A stretch of 64,000 nucleotides of DNA from Streptomyces sp. NBC_00464 (GTDB taxonomy: Bacteria > Actinomycetota > Actinomycetes > Streptomycetales > Streptomycetaceae): the NCBI RefSeq assembly GCF_036013915.1, contig NZ_CP107899.1, forward strand, positions 3,224,001-3,288,000. The letters run 5' to 3'. The notes beneath the pieces were generated by a model. It was not told the DNA's origin, did not search any database, and saw only the letters and a program-made list of their open reading frames with translations. The position numbers and the translations under genes are program-made. Shown here one piece after another: positions 8,314 through 15,808 of the stretch; within the stretch, counting starts at the first letter, position 1; each line of letters starts with the position of its first letter.

Positions 8314-8345
8314 ACGGCCCGCCGGGCGAATGCTCGGCGGGCCGT
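8314..8345 (+). terminator. stem-loop terminator after DUF397 gene
   Basis: ACGGCCCGCCG pairs with CGGCGGGCCGT (11 bp, perfect) around a 10-nt loop. It sits between the DUF397 gene and the convergent surface-protein gene, so it may act in both directions. Confidence 0.75.
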
Positions 8346-8367
8346 GTCGTGTCGGGATGGTTCGGCG

Positions 8368-9762
8368 TCAGCTCCGGGCCGCGCGGCGGCGGACCAGCAG
8401 GATCGCGCCGGCACCGGCGGCAACGATCGCGGCAGCCGCGCCCGCCAGGGGCAGAGTCGAACCGGAGCCGGTGTTCGCCAGCCCGCCACCGGTGGTCGAG
8501 GAGCCCGAGGAGCCCGACGTACCGCTCGTCGCGGAGCCGGTCGTCGCGGAGCCCCCGGTAGAACCGGAACCGCCCGTGGAAGCGGAGCCACCGGCGGACG
8601 CAGTGCCGGAACCGCCGTTGGAACCGGAGCCACCCGAGGACGCGGTACCGGAACCACCGGTGGAGGACGTCGAGCCGCTACCGCCAGTCGAGCCGTCACC
8701 GCCCGTTGAACCGGACCCGCCCGTGGAACCGGAACCGCCTGTCGAGCCAGTGCCGTTGTCCAGCAGAAGCGTGGCGCTGTCGTTCTTCTTGTTCTTGTCG
8801 AACGGGCGCGCCTTCGCTTCGAGGGACACCGAAACCTTGGCCCCGGGAACGGCCTTGTCGATGCGCAGCGTGAGGAGGAAGGGATCAGTGGCGCCCGCCC
8901 TCAGGGAGCCATGCGTGTAGGGAACGCAGTTGTAGCTACCGGCGCTGACCTTGCGGCAGCGGACATCCTTCTTCGTCACGGTCGTTCCGGCGGGCACCTT
9001 GAGCAGAAACTGGGTCAGCGAGGTTTCGCTGTCGTAGTGGTTCACCCAGGCCGGTCCCGCGTTGGTGAACGTCGCCTCCATCGTGAGCGTCTTACCGACG
9101 CGCTCCGTCTCCCGCACCGACATCTGGAAGTCGGCCGTGTTCACCGCATCCACCAACAGATCGGAAGAGTCCCACTCCGAGTCACCGGCCCGGTGCGGGT
9201 CAACGCCGGCCACCGGAGTGGTCGAGGGCAGCTCGATCAACTTCATCGCAGGTCCACTACCGGGCCAGTTCTGGGCGTCGCTGTCGTCCAGGGGCTCATA
9301 GCTGGAGACCATCGCGTGGGCCCGCTCGTTCAGCGCGTGATCGAGGACGTTCAGCGCCAGAGTCTTCTCTGGCGCGTAAATGCCGCCGGCCTTCACCGTC
9401 TGATCGAACTCGCAGATCACGATGTGGGCATCGGATTCGGATTCGACGGCGAGCCCTCGGCGATAGCAGTTGGAGGGCAGCCCGTCCCGGAGGTCCAGCC
9501 CTCTGCTGAAGGTGTAGCTCAGGAAGATCTTGTCGCGTGCCTCGGCTCCCTTGTTCGCGAAGGTGACGGGCAGCTCGACGCTGCTGCCGGTCTTCACCCC
9601 GGCGAGGGACTTCAGTGGCTGTATGAACAAATCTCCGGCCAGGCGGCCGTCCTCTGCGGAAGCGGGTGCCGCAGCCGCGCCCATGGCGATCAGGGCGATG
9701 GCTCCGACCGCGGCGGCGGTTCTGCGCAGCGGGCGGAAGCGGTCGGCAGCAGTTCCGAGCAT
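8368..9762 (-). CDS. secreted, LAXTG-type sortase-anchored surface protein
   Basis: 464 residues with a signal peptide (LRRTAAAVGAIALIAMGAAAA then ASA), a beta-rich ectodomain with two DUF11/Ig-like folds (VELPVTFANKGAEARDKI; MEATFTNAGPAWVNHYDS), and a long linker of Gly-Ser-Thr repeats (GSTGGSGS type, about residues 340-425). It ends with LANTG, a hydrophobic helix (LAGAAAAIVAAGAGAILLV) and RRRAARS. LAxTG is the signal used by class E sortases of Streptomyces, so the protein is expected to be covalently linked to the cell wall. Start at 9762 has AAGGGA upstream. No enzymatic motif seen. Confidence 0.88.
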   Translation of the reverse strand: MLGTAADRFRPLRRTAAAVGAIALIAMGAAAAPASAEDGRLAGDLFIQPLKSLAGVKTGSSVELPVTFANKGAEARDKIFLSYTFSRGLDLRDGLPSNCYRRGLAVESESDAHIVICEFDQTVKAGGIYAPEKTLALNVLDHALNERAHAMVSSYEPLDDSDAQNWPGSGPAMKLIELPSTTPVAGVDPHRAGDSEWDSSDLLVDAVNTADFQMSVRETERVGKTLTMEATFTNAGPAWVNHYDSETSLTQFLLKVPAGTTVTKKDVRCRKVSAGSYNCVPYTHGSLRAGATDPFLLTLRIDKAVPGAKVSVSLEAKARPFDKNKKNDSATLLLDNGTGSTGGSGSTGGSGSTGGDGSTGGSGSTSSTGGSGTASSGGSGSNGGSGTASAGGSASTGGSGSTGGSATTGSATSGTSGSSGSSTTGGGLANTGSGSTLPLAGAAAAIVAAGAGAILLVRRRAARS

Positions 9763-9935
9763 GGGTGATCCCTTGCAGTGAAGCGATGGATACGTACGGA
9801 CGAACAACGGGGGAACGACGGTTCCGACACATCAGACGCACCATGACATCGGACGGTTGTACGACAACAACGCCGAAGGAGGCCCGCCCCTCCGCGACAA
9901 ACGGCTCCACACCTCCCAGGACGGCGCTCACACTC

Positions 9936-9955
9936 CGGGGCTCAAGCGCCGAGAT
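9936..9955 (+). repeat. 20-bp direct repeat, copy 1
   Basis: GGGGCTCAAGCGCCGAGATC. It matches copy 2 at 10109-10128 at 19 of 20 bases, in the same orientation 173 bp apart, inside the gene-free stretch 9763-10322. Confidence 0.7.
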
Positions 9956-10108
9956 CTCCGGGCCCGGAAAGTTGGGAGCGAATTGGGCGCGGCAGATGCG
10001 ACCGGGACGGCCTCGCCTTCATGGACGGGCGCCCATATCTCTCCCAACTCCGCGCCGAGGGTGGGACTTGGGGCGGAGCCCGCACGCGGTTGCGGTGCGG
10101 ATCCCGAC

Positions 10109-10128
10109 TCGGGGCTCAAGCGTCGAGA
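10109..10128 (+). repeat. 20-bp direct repeat, copy 2
   Basis: GGGGCTCAAGCGTCGAGATC, one mismatch to copy 1. Flanking CTCGG/CCGAG bases give this copy an imperfect dyad. The surrounding 560-bp gap otherwise shows no convincing gene; small frames there lack GC3 bias. Confidence 0.7.
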
Positions 10129-10213
10129 TCCGAGCGCTCTTTCAGCGGAATGGGTGGAGGGATTGATTCCCACCCACCCTCCCTGCCTGGCGGGTTGACT
10201 TTTCGCGATCGAC

Positions 10214-10243
10214 TTGCGACGGACGGTAGCGACGCTCTAGCGT
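10214..10243 (+). promoter_or_regulatory. candidate housekeeping promoter of the winged-helix operon
   Basis: TTGCGA (10214-10219), 18-bp spacer, TAGCGT (10238-10243) fits a HrdB-like promoter. The -10 region is inside a dyad GACGCT-CT-AGCGTC (10231-10244). The predicted transcript leader would be about 70 nt and contain the hairpin at 10259-10293. Confidence 0.4.
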
Positions 10244-10258
10244 CAGCCAGGACACGAC

Positions 10259-10293
10259 GGCCCCCGCCGGTGCGCAAACACCGAGCAGGGGCC
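10259..10293 (+). other. leader hairpin before the winged-helix operon
   Basis: Nested inverted repeat: outer GGCCCC/GGGGCC and inner CGGTG/CACCG around CGCAAA. It ends 30 nt before the start codon at 10323. It could be an attenuator or the terminator of an unseen upstream RNA. Structure seen by eye; function inferred. Confidence 0.5.
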
Positions 10294-10322
10294 TGACCAG
10301 GACGATCGTGAAAGGCGATCCC

Positions 10323-11246
10323 ATGGCTGCCAACCAGCTTAGTGCTGCCCCTGTCTCCCCGCCCGGCCCCGTGCCCACGCACGACCACCCGATGGCGAAC
10401 CCCGGATACGGCAAGCGTTCCGCACCGGACCAACGCCCCCGCACCGGGCACGACTTCGCCCACCTCCTCCCCCGCGACGCCGCCATCGCCACGTACATCG
10501 ACGGCCTGTGCGACGGCGCCGACATCTCCGTGAAGATGCTCGCCAAGGTGCTGCCGTACGGACAGTGTGCGCTGCGGACCAGCCTGAACCGGCTCCAGGA
10601 GGAAGGGCATCTGCGCCGGGGCAGCGAATGCATCGCGACCGAGGAGGCGCTGCTCTGGGTGACGCGTACGTTCTTCTCCCGCACCTCCCGCGACGACGAG
10701 TGGTGGGCGGCGTACACCCGGGGCGACGTACCGCCGGAAACCCAACGGCCCACCCGCTCCCGGTCGTACATCCTGCTTGCCGCACTCGGGGAGGCCGCGC
10801 CCACGCTGCCACTGTCCCACGCCCACTGCGTGGAGCTGGAGCCTCAGGTCAACGAATGGTTCGAGCGCGGCTCCACCGAGGCCGAGATCATGTGCGCACT
10901 GACCCAGGGACTGCCGGTACCGGTCTACAGCCCATTCCATTTCGTCCGCACGAGGCTGCTCGACAAGCTGCCGCCGGCACGCATCGCCCCCGTCCGCGAG
11001 GTCGTCCTGCGGACCCTGGAATGCCGCGAGTGCCGCGCCCCCGGCAGCCCCGAGGCGATGCGGGGCGGCATCTGCGGAGCGTGCCGGGGCAAGCCCGGCG
11101 ACACACCCAGGGGCCCGGCGGGCGCCGTGCCCGTGCAGGGCGTACGGGCCCGGATGAGCGCGGTACGTGCGGGGCTGATGCCCCGGGAGGAGCGTCCCCA
11201 GCGGCGGCCCCTGTCATCGAAGCCCCCCACGGAGGACAAGGCATGA
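10323..11246 (+). CDS. winged-helix DNA-binding protein with C-terminal zinc ribbon (hypothetical)
   Basis: 307 residues from ATG 10323, preceded by GAAAGGCG; the GTG at 10308 is possible but has no RBS. A winged helix-turn-helix is suggested at about residues 50-110 (ISVKMLAKVLPYG, LRTSLNRLQEEGHLRRG, with a wing ending at W-VTRTFF). Near the C-terminus two CxxC knuckles (CRECRAPG...CGACRG) look like a zinc ribbon. The tail is basic and disordered. ATGA overlap with the next gene. The family name is not certain; a regulator of the MarR/HTH class is most likely. Confidence 0.7.
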   Translation: MAANQLSAAPVSPPGPVPTHDHPMANPGYGKRSAPDQRPRTGHDFAHLLPRDAAIATYIDGLCDGADISVKMLAKVLPYGQCALRTSLNRLQEEGHLRRGSECIATEEALLWVTRTFFSRTSRDDEWWAAYTRGDVPPETQRPTRSRSYILLAALGEAAPTLPLSHAHCVELEPQVNEWFERGSTEAEIMCALTQGLPVPVYSPFHFVRTRLLDKLPPARIAPVREVVLRTLECRECRAPGSPEAMRGGICGACRGKPGDTPRGPAGAVPVQGVRARMSAVRAGLMPREERPQRRPLSSKPPTEDKA

Positions 11247-11692
11247 CCATTCCCGAACCGGTGACGATCCGCGGGGACGGCGGGTTGGACGTACTGGTCG
11301 TCCCTTCCGCTTCTGTCACCGACCCCCGCCTGTCCGCCGCCGACGTCGGTGTCTACATGCGCTGTCAGTGGCTTTCGCTCATCTGCGGCCGGTACGGCGA
11401 TCTCGACTGGCTGATCACCGAACTCGGCATGCCGGAGGCAGAGACCCGCGACTCCGTCCGGCGTCTCGTCAAGTTCGGCCACCTCCAACTGGCCAGTGCA
11501 GCCGAGGTCGCGTCGCATGCTTCGCATGACATGCGCGACGGCATCCGCGCAGCCATCGAGAAGACGGCCGACGACCTCTTGCCGGCCGAACGTGCCGCGG
11601 TCGCCCGGTTCAGCGATCTCGTGGACCGGCACCACACACAGGTGGATGCGGTGTACGAAGCGGAACGGAAGCGCTGGCTGACCGGCTTCTAG
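11243..11692 (+). CDS. hypothetical helical protein, second gene of winged-helix operon
   Basis: 149 residues beginning MTIPEPVTIRGDGG, coupled to the upstream gene by ATGA. The middle (LSAADVGVYMRCQWLS, LDWLITELGMPEAETRDSVRRLVKFGHLQL) resembles a winged-helix replication-initiation or GntR-like helix-turn-helix, and the C-terminus is a long amphipathic helix (IRAAIEKTADDLLPAERAAVARF). The two proteins of this operon probably act together on DNA. No function can be named from the sequence. Confidence 0.65.
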   Translation: MTIPEPVTIRGDGGLDVLVVPSASVTDPRLSAADVGVYMRCQWLSLICGRYGDLDWLITELGMPEAETRDSVRRLVKFGHLQLASAAEVASHASHDMRDGIRAAIEKTADDLLPAERAAVARFSDLVDRHHTQVDAVYEAERKRWLTGF

Positions 11693-11903
11693 CGCGGGCC
11701 TCCGCCCGCCGGAGCGTCGGAAGCGGCTGCACCGCCCGGGGAAACGCCATCCGCATTCCCTCTCGGCCGGGACCACGGGACACCGGCATGTGCCGTCGCT
11801 CCGACACCATCGCCCGAAGGGCGGGCGAGGCGGGCCCGGTGCGGGCGGCCGGTGAACATGAACAGGTCGGGCCGCACGTCCTCGCCGGTCCCGCCCACCA
11901 CGG

Positions 11904-12494
11904 TCAGCCCGGTTGCCGCAGTCCTGCGACAAGGAGGGCGACCAGTCGGCGCGCGTCGTAACGGGGGTCGCTGTCGGCCCCGATGCAGAGGTTTCCGATG
12001 CCGCGCATGAGCTGGTAGGCGTCCAGGTCGGAGCCGATCTCGCCGGAGGCGGTGGCGGCGTCGAGAAGCCGGTCGCACACCGGCAGGAGGCGATCGACGA
12101 AGTAGGCGTGGAGTGCCCCGAAGTCGGCGTTGCCGTTCTGCAGCGCAGCGGCGAGGCCGTGCTTGGTGACCAGGAAGTCGACGAAGAGGTCGAGCCAGCG
12201 TTCCAGTGCGGCGTGCGGAGTGGGGGCGGACGCCAGCAGGGCCGGACCGGCCTCGGCGCATGCCTCGACCTGGTGCCGGTAGACGGCGATGACGAGATCC
12301 GCCCGCGTCGGGAAGTGGCGGTAGATGGTGGCCGTCCCGACGCCGGCCTCGGCCGCGATGTCGCGTACCGGCGCCTCCACGCCCGACGTGACGAAGACGG
12401 TGGCGGCCGCGTCGAGCAGCGCCTCCTTGTTGCGCCGGGCGTCCGCCCGTTTGGGCGGGGTCGCGCGCCCTGCGCCCCGGTCTCCTTCAGTCAC
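11904..12494 (-). CDS. TetR family transcriptional regulator
   Basis: 196 residues from GTG 12494, which has GGAGGGAAT upstream. The HTH covers about residues 20-65 (KEALLDAAATVFVTSGVEAPVRDIAAEAGVGTATIYRHFPTRADL). A helical effector domain follows. It is divergent from the aldo/keto reductase gene. The 150-bp gap carries two copies of a 21-bp element that is the probable operator. The longer in-frame ATG at 12560 would put the start inside that operator and is less likely. Confidence 0.92.
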   Translation of the reverse strand: MTEGDRGAGRATPPKRADARRNKEALLDAAATVFVTSGVEAPVRDIAAEAGVGTATIYRHFPTRADLVIAVYRHQVEACAEAGPALLASAPTPHAALERWLDLFVDFLVTKHGLAAALQNGNADFGALHAYFVDRLLPVCDRLLDAATASGEIGSDLDAYQLMRGIGNLCIGADSDPRYDARRLVALLVAGLRQPG

Positions 12495-12521
12495 CGCGCC
12501 ATTCCCTCCATTGCCCGCCTT

Positions 12522-12567
12522 GTTAAACGGGACAGTGTTCCGTATCGTTAAACGGGACAAGGTTCCG
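12522..12567. promoter_or_regulatory. duplicated 21-bp TetR operator
   Basis: GTTAAACGGGACAGTGTTCCG (12522-12542, shown here as one 21-base unit in two parts: GTTAAACGGGACA and GTGTTCCG) recurs at 12547-12567 with two mismatches, a period of 25 bp. Each copy contains an imperfect dyad (GGGACA-n-TGTTCC type). Position between tetR and the divergent reductase supports an operator. Confidence 0.75.
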
Positions 12568-12653
12568 CTTGCTCATGATGTCAGAGCAAGGGGCCGACAG
12601 CCAAGCCACGGCTGGGTTCGGCCACACCTCACCCGCTATGGAGGAACACGGTC

Positions 12654-13673
12654 ATGCACTACCGCACCTTGGGCAGCACCGGTGTACAGGTCAGCTCCCT
12701 CGCGCTCGGCGCGATGAACTTCGGCAGGACGGGGCGCACCACCCAGGACGAGGTCACCGCCCTCGTCGACGCCGCTCTCGAAAACGGCATCAACCTCATC
12801 GACACCGCCGACGTGTACAGCGGCGGCGAGTCGGAGGAGCTGCTCGGCAAGGCCATCGCCGGCCGCCGCGACGACATCGTGCTGGCCACGAAGGCGGGCC
12901 TGCCGATGGGCGACGGGCCCAACCACCAGGGCAGTTCGCGCCGCTGGCTGATCACCGAGCTGGACAACAGTCTTCGCCGCCTCGGTGTCGACCACGTCGA
13001 CCTGTACCAGATCCACCGGTGGGACCCGCGCACCAGTGACGAGGAGACGCTGTCGGCGCTGACCGACCTGCAACGGGCGGGAAAGATCCGCTACTTCGGC
13101 TCCTCGACGTTCCCCGCGTACCGCATCGCGCAGGCCCAGTCGGCCGCTCGCGAGTATCGCCTGGGCCGGTACGTCACCGAACAGCCGAGCTACTCGATCC
13201 TGCAGCGCGGAATCGAGAGCCATGTGCTGCCCGTGGCCGAGCAGTACCGGCTCGGTGTGCTGGTGTGGAGCCCGCTGGCTTCGGGCTGGCTGTCGGGCGC
13301 GATCCGTGAGGGACAGGCCGTCACCACCAACCGCTCGGCGTTCATGCCGCAACGCTTCGACACCGCCGTCCCCGCCAACCGGGCCAGGCTCGATGCCGTC
13401 GAGCAGTTGGCCGAGGTCGCCGACGAGGCGGGCCTGACCCTGATCCAGCTCGCGCTCGGATTCGTGACCGCGCACCCCGCCGTGACCAGCGCGCTCATCG
13501 GCCCCCGCACACTGGACCACCTCCACTCACAGCTCGCCGCCGCCGACACCGTGCTCTCCGCCGACGTGCTGGACGCGATCGACGCGATCGTCGCTCCCGG
13601 CACCGACCTGGCCCCGCACGAGAAGCACGACACTCCGCCCGCACTGCTCGACCCGGCGCTGCGGCGCCGCTGA
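12654..13673 (+). CDS. aldo/keto reductase
   Basis: 339 residues with the full AKR tetrad: Asp50 and Tyr55 in LIDTADVYSGG, Lys80 in LATKAG, and His121 in LYQIHRWDP. The (beta/alpha)8 pattern and the C-terminal NADPH-binding segment (ALIGPRTLDHL) are present. It would reduce carbonyls with NADPH; the AKR11/12-like layout fits sugar or xenobiotic aldehydes. RBS is GGAGG at 12640-12644 in TATGGAGGAACACGGTC. It is divergent from a TetR regulator with a tandem operator, so it is probably substrate-induced. Confidence 0.93.
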   Translation: MHYRTLGSTGVQVSSLALGAMNFGRTGRTTQDEVTALVDAALENGINLIDTADVYSGGESEELLGKAIAGRRDDIVLATKAGLPMGDGPNHQGSSRRWLITELDNSLRRLGVDHVDLYQIHRWDPRTSDEETLSALTDLQRAGKIRYFGSSTFPAYRIAQAQSAAREYRLGRYVTEQPSYSILQRGIESHVLPVAEQYRLGVLVWSPLASGWLSGAIREGQAVTTNRSAFMPQRFDTAVPANRARLDAVEQLAEVADEAGLTLIQLALGFVTAHPAVTSALIGPRTLDHLHSQLAAADTVLSADVLDAIDAIVAPGTDLAPHEKHDTPPALLDPALRRR

Positions 13674-13808
13674 CCGTAGGGAGGGGGCTCCGCCGTCCGC
13701 GAACGCGCTGCGGCTGACAAACAATGGGGAGAAAATAGTCCGGAACAATGGGGATTAAAAGATGCCGCCTCCGTGGGGGCAGCGCTGATGGTCACAGGTT
13801 AGGTAGTT

Positions 13809-14210
13809 GTGAATCATAAAGATCAGGCAAGGCAGATTCTGAGCCGGTTCGGGTATGTCGTATGGTTCAGGTCGCCGGTGGAGCGCCACCCCTTCTACGG
13901 ATACTTTCAGGTTTCATTCGTTGGGTGGCGATATGCTGAGCCCCGCGACGAACTGAAGGAACTGTTTGAATCGGCGGTACGTGAGACACCCAAACAGATT
14001 GAATGGACATTTAGATCGATCAGGAACTGGATGATCGTACCTACACGTCTAATTCAAGAGGCTGGTCCGGACGGTCAAAACTTTAATGAAGCGATGGATG
14101 TGATTCGAGAGAGAGATCAGGAATTCTGTAAGGCAACGGCGGAGGACCTCGAAAGCATCTTTCGGACACTTGCGGAAGCCCCAGCAAGTGATGGCTCGCA
14201 ATCCGCCTGA
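13809..14210 (+). CDS. hypothetical protein in AT-richer DNA
   Basis: 133 residues starting GTG AAT CAT AAA GAT. Codon use is unlike the neighbours, with many A/T-ending codons, and the flanking DNA (13740-14280) is also AT-richer, which points to recent acquisition. The product is soluble and mixed alpha/beta (RFGYVVWFRSP, FYGYFQVSFVGW, IRERDQEFCKATAEDLESIF). No family is recognised. It lies between the reductase gene and a decayed gene. Confidence 0.65.
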   Translation: MNHKDQARQILSRFGYVVWFRSPVERHPFYGYFQVSFVGWRYAEPRDELKELFESAVRETPKQIEWTFRSIRNWMIVPTRLIQEAGPDGQNFNEAMDVIRERDQEFCKATAEDLESIFRTLAEAPASDGSQSA

Positions 14211-14284
14211 ACGCAGCGCCTTGATTGCCAAATCTCTGCAGGCCCGATCAGTTGAGAAATGAGTGCGGTTGAGAGCAGTCCGCA

Positions 14285-14492
14285 TTAGCCGCGACGTTTC
14301 ATGACGGTCCACTCCTCGGCAGGCCGTTCGGGGACAAAGTCCCAGTTCGTACGTGGCGTCCTGGAGGAGGGATTCGGTGACGCGTATGCCGGCGAATTTC
14401 TCGGGCAGAGCGAGGACCGCCGCCTTCCCGTCGACGACCGGGGCGCTCTCGTCGTGCTCAGCCTCCTCGGATTCGCCCCCCAACATCCACAT
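14285..14492 (-). pseudogene. small frameshifted gene
   Basis: From ATG 14492 (RBS GAAAGGG) one frame reads MWMLGGESEEAEHDES...LPEKFAGIRVTESLLQDATYE with good GC3. It then loses coding character, while the neighbouring frame continues WDFVPERPAEEWTVMKRRG and stops at 14285. Removing one base near 14345 would join them into a protein of about 69 residues. It could be a pseudogene or a sequencing error. The family is not recognised. Confidence 0.5.
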
Positions 14493-14601
14493 CTGCCCTT
14501 TCCGGAGAGTTTGTAGTCTCCACTCGCCAGGGAAAGTGCCTCGTTGGTTACTTCTCCGGCCCTACTCGAAGTCATGTCGGACCCGAAACATCCCGACATC
14601 C

Positions 14602-14800
14602 GTGAACGGCGCCCTGTTAGCCCTCGCCCTGCTGGCCCTGGCCGCCGACGCCGTCACGGCCTGCGGCGAGTCCGAGGCCGACTCCGGGCTCCGCCGGAAA
14701 ACACGCGGCCTCGTCGGCCGCCTCACAGGGTGCCAGCCAGGCGGGCAAGGCGAAGCTGCGCCACCGAAAGCGCCCTTGCTCGCTCCGGACATCGTCACGC
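14602..14800 (+). pseudogene. remnant of a small lipoprotein gene
   Basis: A GTG at 14602 opens a hydrophobic leader ending in a lipobox (AVTAC at about residue 17-21) followed by GESEADSG. A shift of frame near 14690 restores a Ser/Ala/Gly linker (SAGKHAASSAAS, QGASQAGKA) like the one in the intact lipoprotein just downstream. The leader includes a rare TTA codon and lacks a positive n-region in frame. I read it as a decayed paralogue; weak evidence. The rest of 14493-14938 holds nothing else convincing. Confidence 0.35.
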
Positions 14801-14938
14801 CACGGTCGGCGGTTCATCCGAGGGTGGTAACAGATCCCGATTCCGCGTGACCTCACAGCTCGGCCACGGCCACACTCGCCTGTATCGCTTGTACACAGGA
14901 CGGCCGGGGGGCCGGTCACGGGGGAAGAGGAATGCACC

Positions 14939-15667
14939 ATGAACTCAGGGACGTTCAGAGGCGGTTCAGTACGTCAGGCGCTGCGCACCACCCTCTTGGG
15001 GGCGGGCGTGGTCGCGGCCCTGCTGGCAGCCACCGCCTGTCAGCCCTCCGGGGGTGACGACGAGTCCGCCGGCCCGTCCAACTCCGCCCCGGCAGCCGGG
15101 AGTCCGTCGAAGGCCGCCGAGCCCTCGGGCGACTCCGGGACCGGGAGCAGCGGCGCGACGGACGAGGCGACCGGGGACAGCGGCGAAACCGGCGGTGGCA
15201 ACGGCACCAGCCACCAGGACTGCAAGGCCACCGACCTCACGACCGCGGTCGAGCTTCAGGACGCGTCCGGGGAGACCCCCCGCCACTTCCTGCTGACGGT
15301 CACCAACGGCAGCACCTCGCCGTGTGTCCTCAACGACGCACCGCTGGTGCGGCTCGGAGCCGGTGACAGCGCTCCGACCGTCGAGCCGCTCGAAGAGCCG
15401 GACACCGAGCCCGTGGTCGTCGAGGGAGGCGGTAAGGCGTACGCCGGTCTGTACGTCTTCGGCAACGACGAGGGGGGCGAGGCGGAGTACGACCAGTCCA
15501 CCCGGTTCACCGCCACCCTGGTCGCCGGTGAGGGCACCGAGCTCAGCGGCACTCTCGTCTTCGGCCTGCCGGGCGGACTCCGCTCCGTCTCCTACGACGA
15601 CGCGGCGCGGGTGAACGGCTGGGCCAGCACCGAGGGCCTGGCCATGCGCCCGATCAACCAGCTCTGA
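14939..15667 (+). CDS. DUF4232-type secreted lipoprotein
   Basis: 242 residues. Signal peptide with lipobox LAATAC (Cys at about residue 34), a Ser/Gly/Thr linker to about residue 90, then a compact beta domain typical of DUF4232 (CKATDLTTAVELQD, LLTVTNGSTSPCVLNDAPLV, AYAGLYVFG). RBS AGAGGAA before the ATG. Expected to be lipid-anchored on the outer face of the membrane. Function of the family is not known. A small decayed relative may lie just upstream. Confidence 0.88.
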   Translation: MNSGTFRGGSVRQALRTTLLGAGVVAALLAATACQPSGGDDESAGPSNSAPAAGSPSKAAEPSGDSGTGSSGATDEATGDSGETGGGNGTSHQDCKATDLTTAVELQDASGETPRHFLLTVTNGSTSPCVLNDAPLVRLGAGDSAPTVEPLEEPDTEPVVVEGGGKAYAGLYVFGNDEGGEAEYDQSTRFTATLVAGEGTELSGTLVFGLPGGLRSVSYDDAARVNGWASTEGLAMRPINQL

Positions 15668-15808
15668 CCGCTCCGCGCAGCGGGCCCGGCGCCGGCGCCC
15701 CACCGCCCCGCCGGGCAATGCTCTCTGCCCTCGGAGTACCTGGCCCCGCCCCGTATGTCCCGGGTATACAGGAAAGGTTCACCCCGCCCAGCCCGGAAGG
15801 TCACCCGG

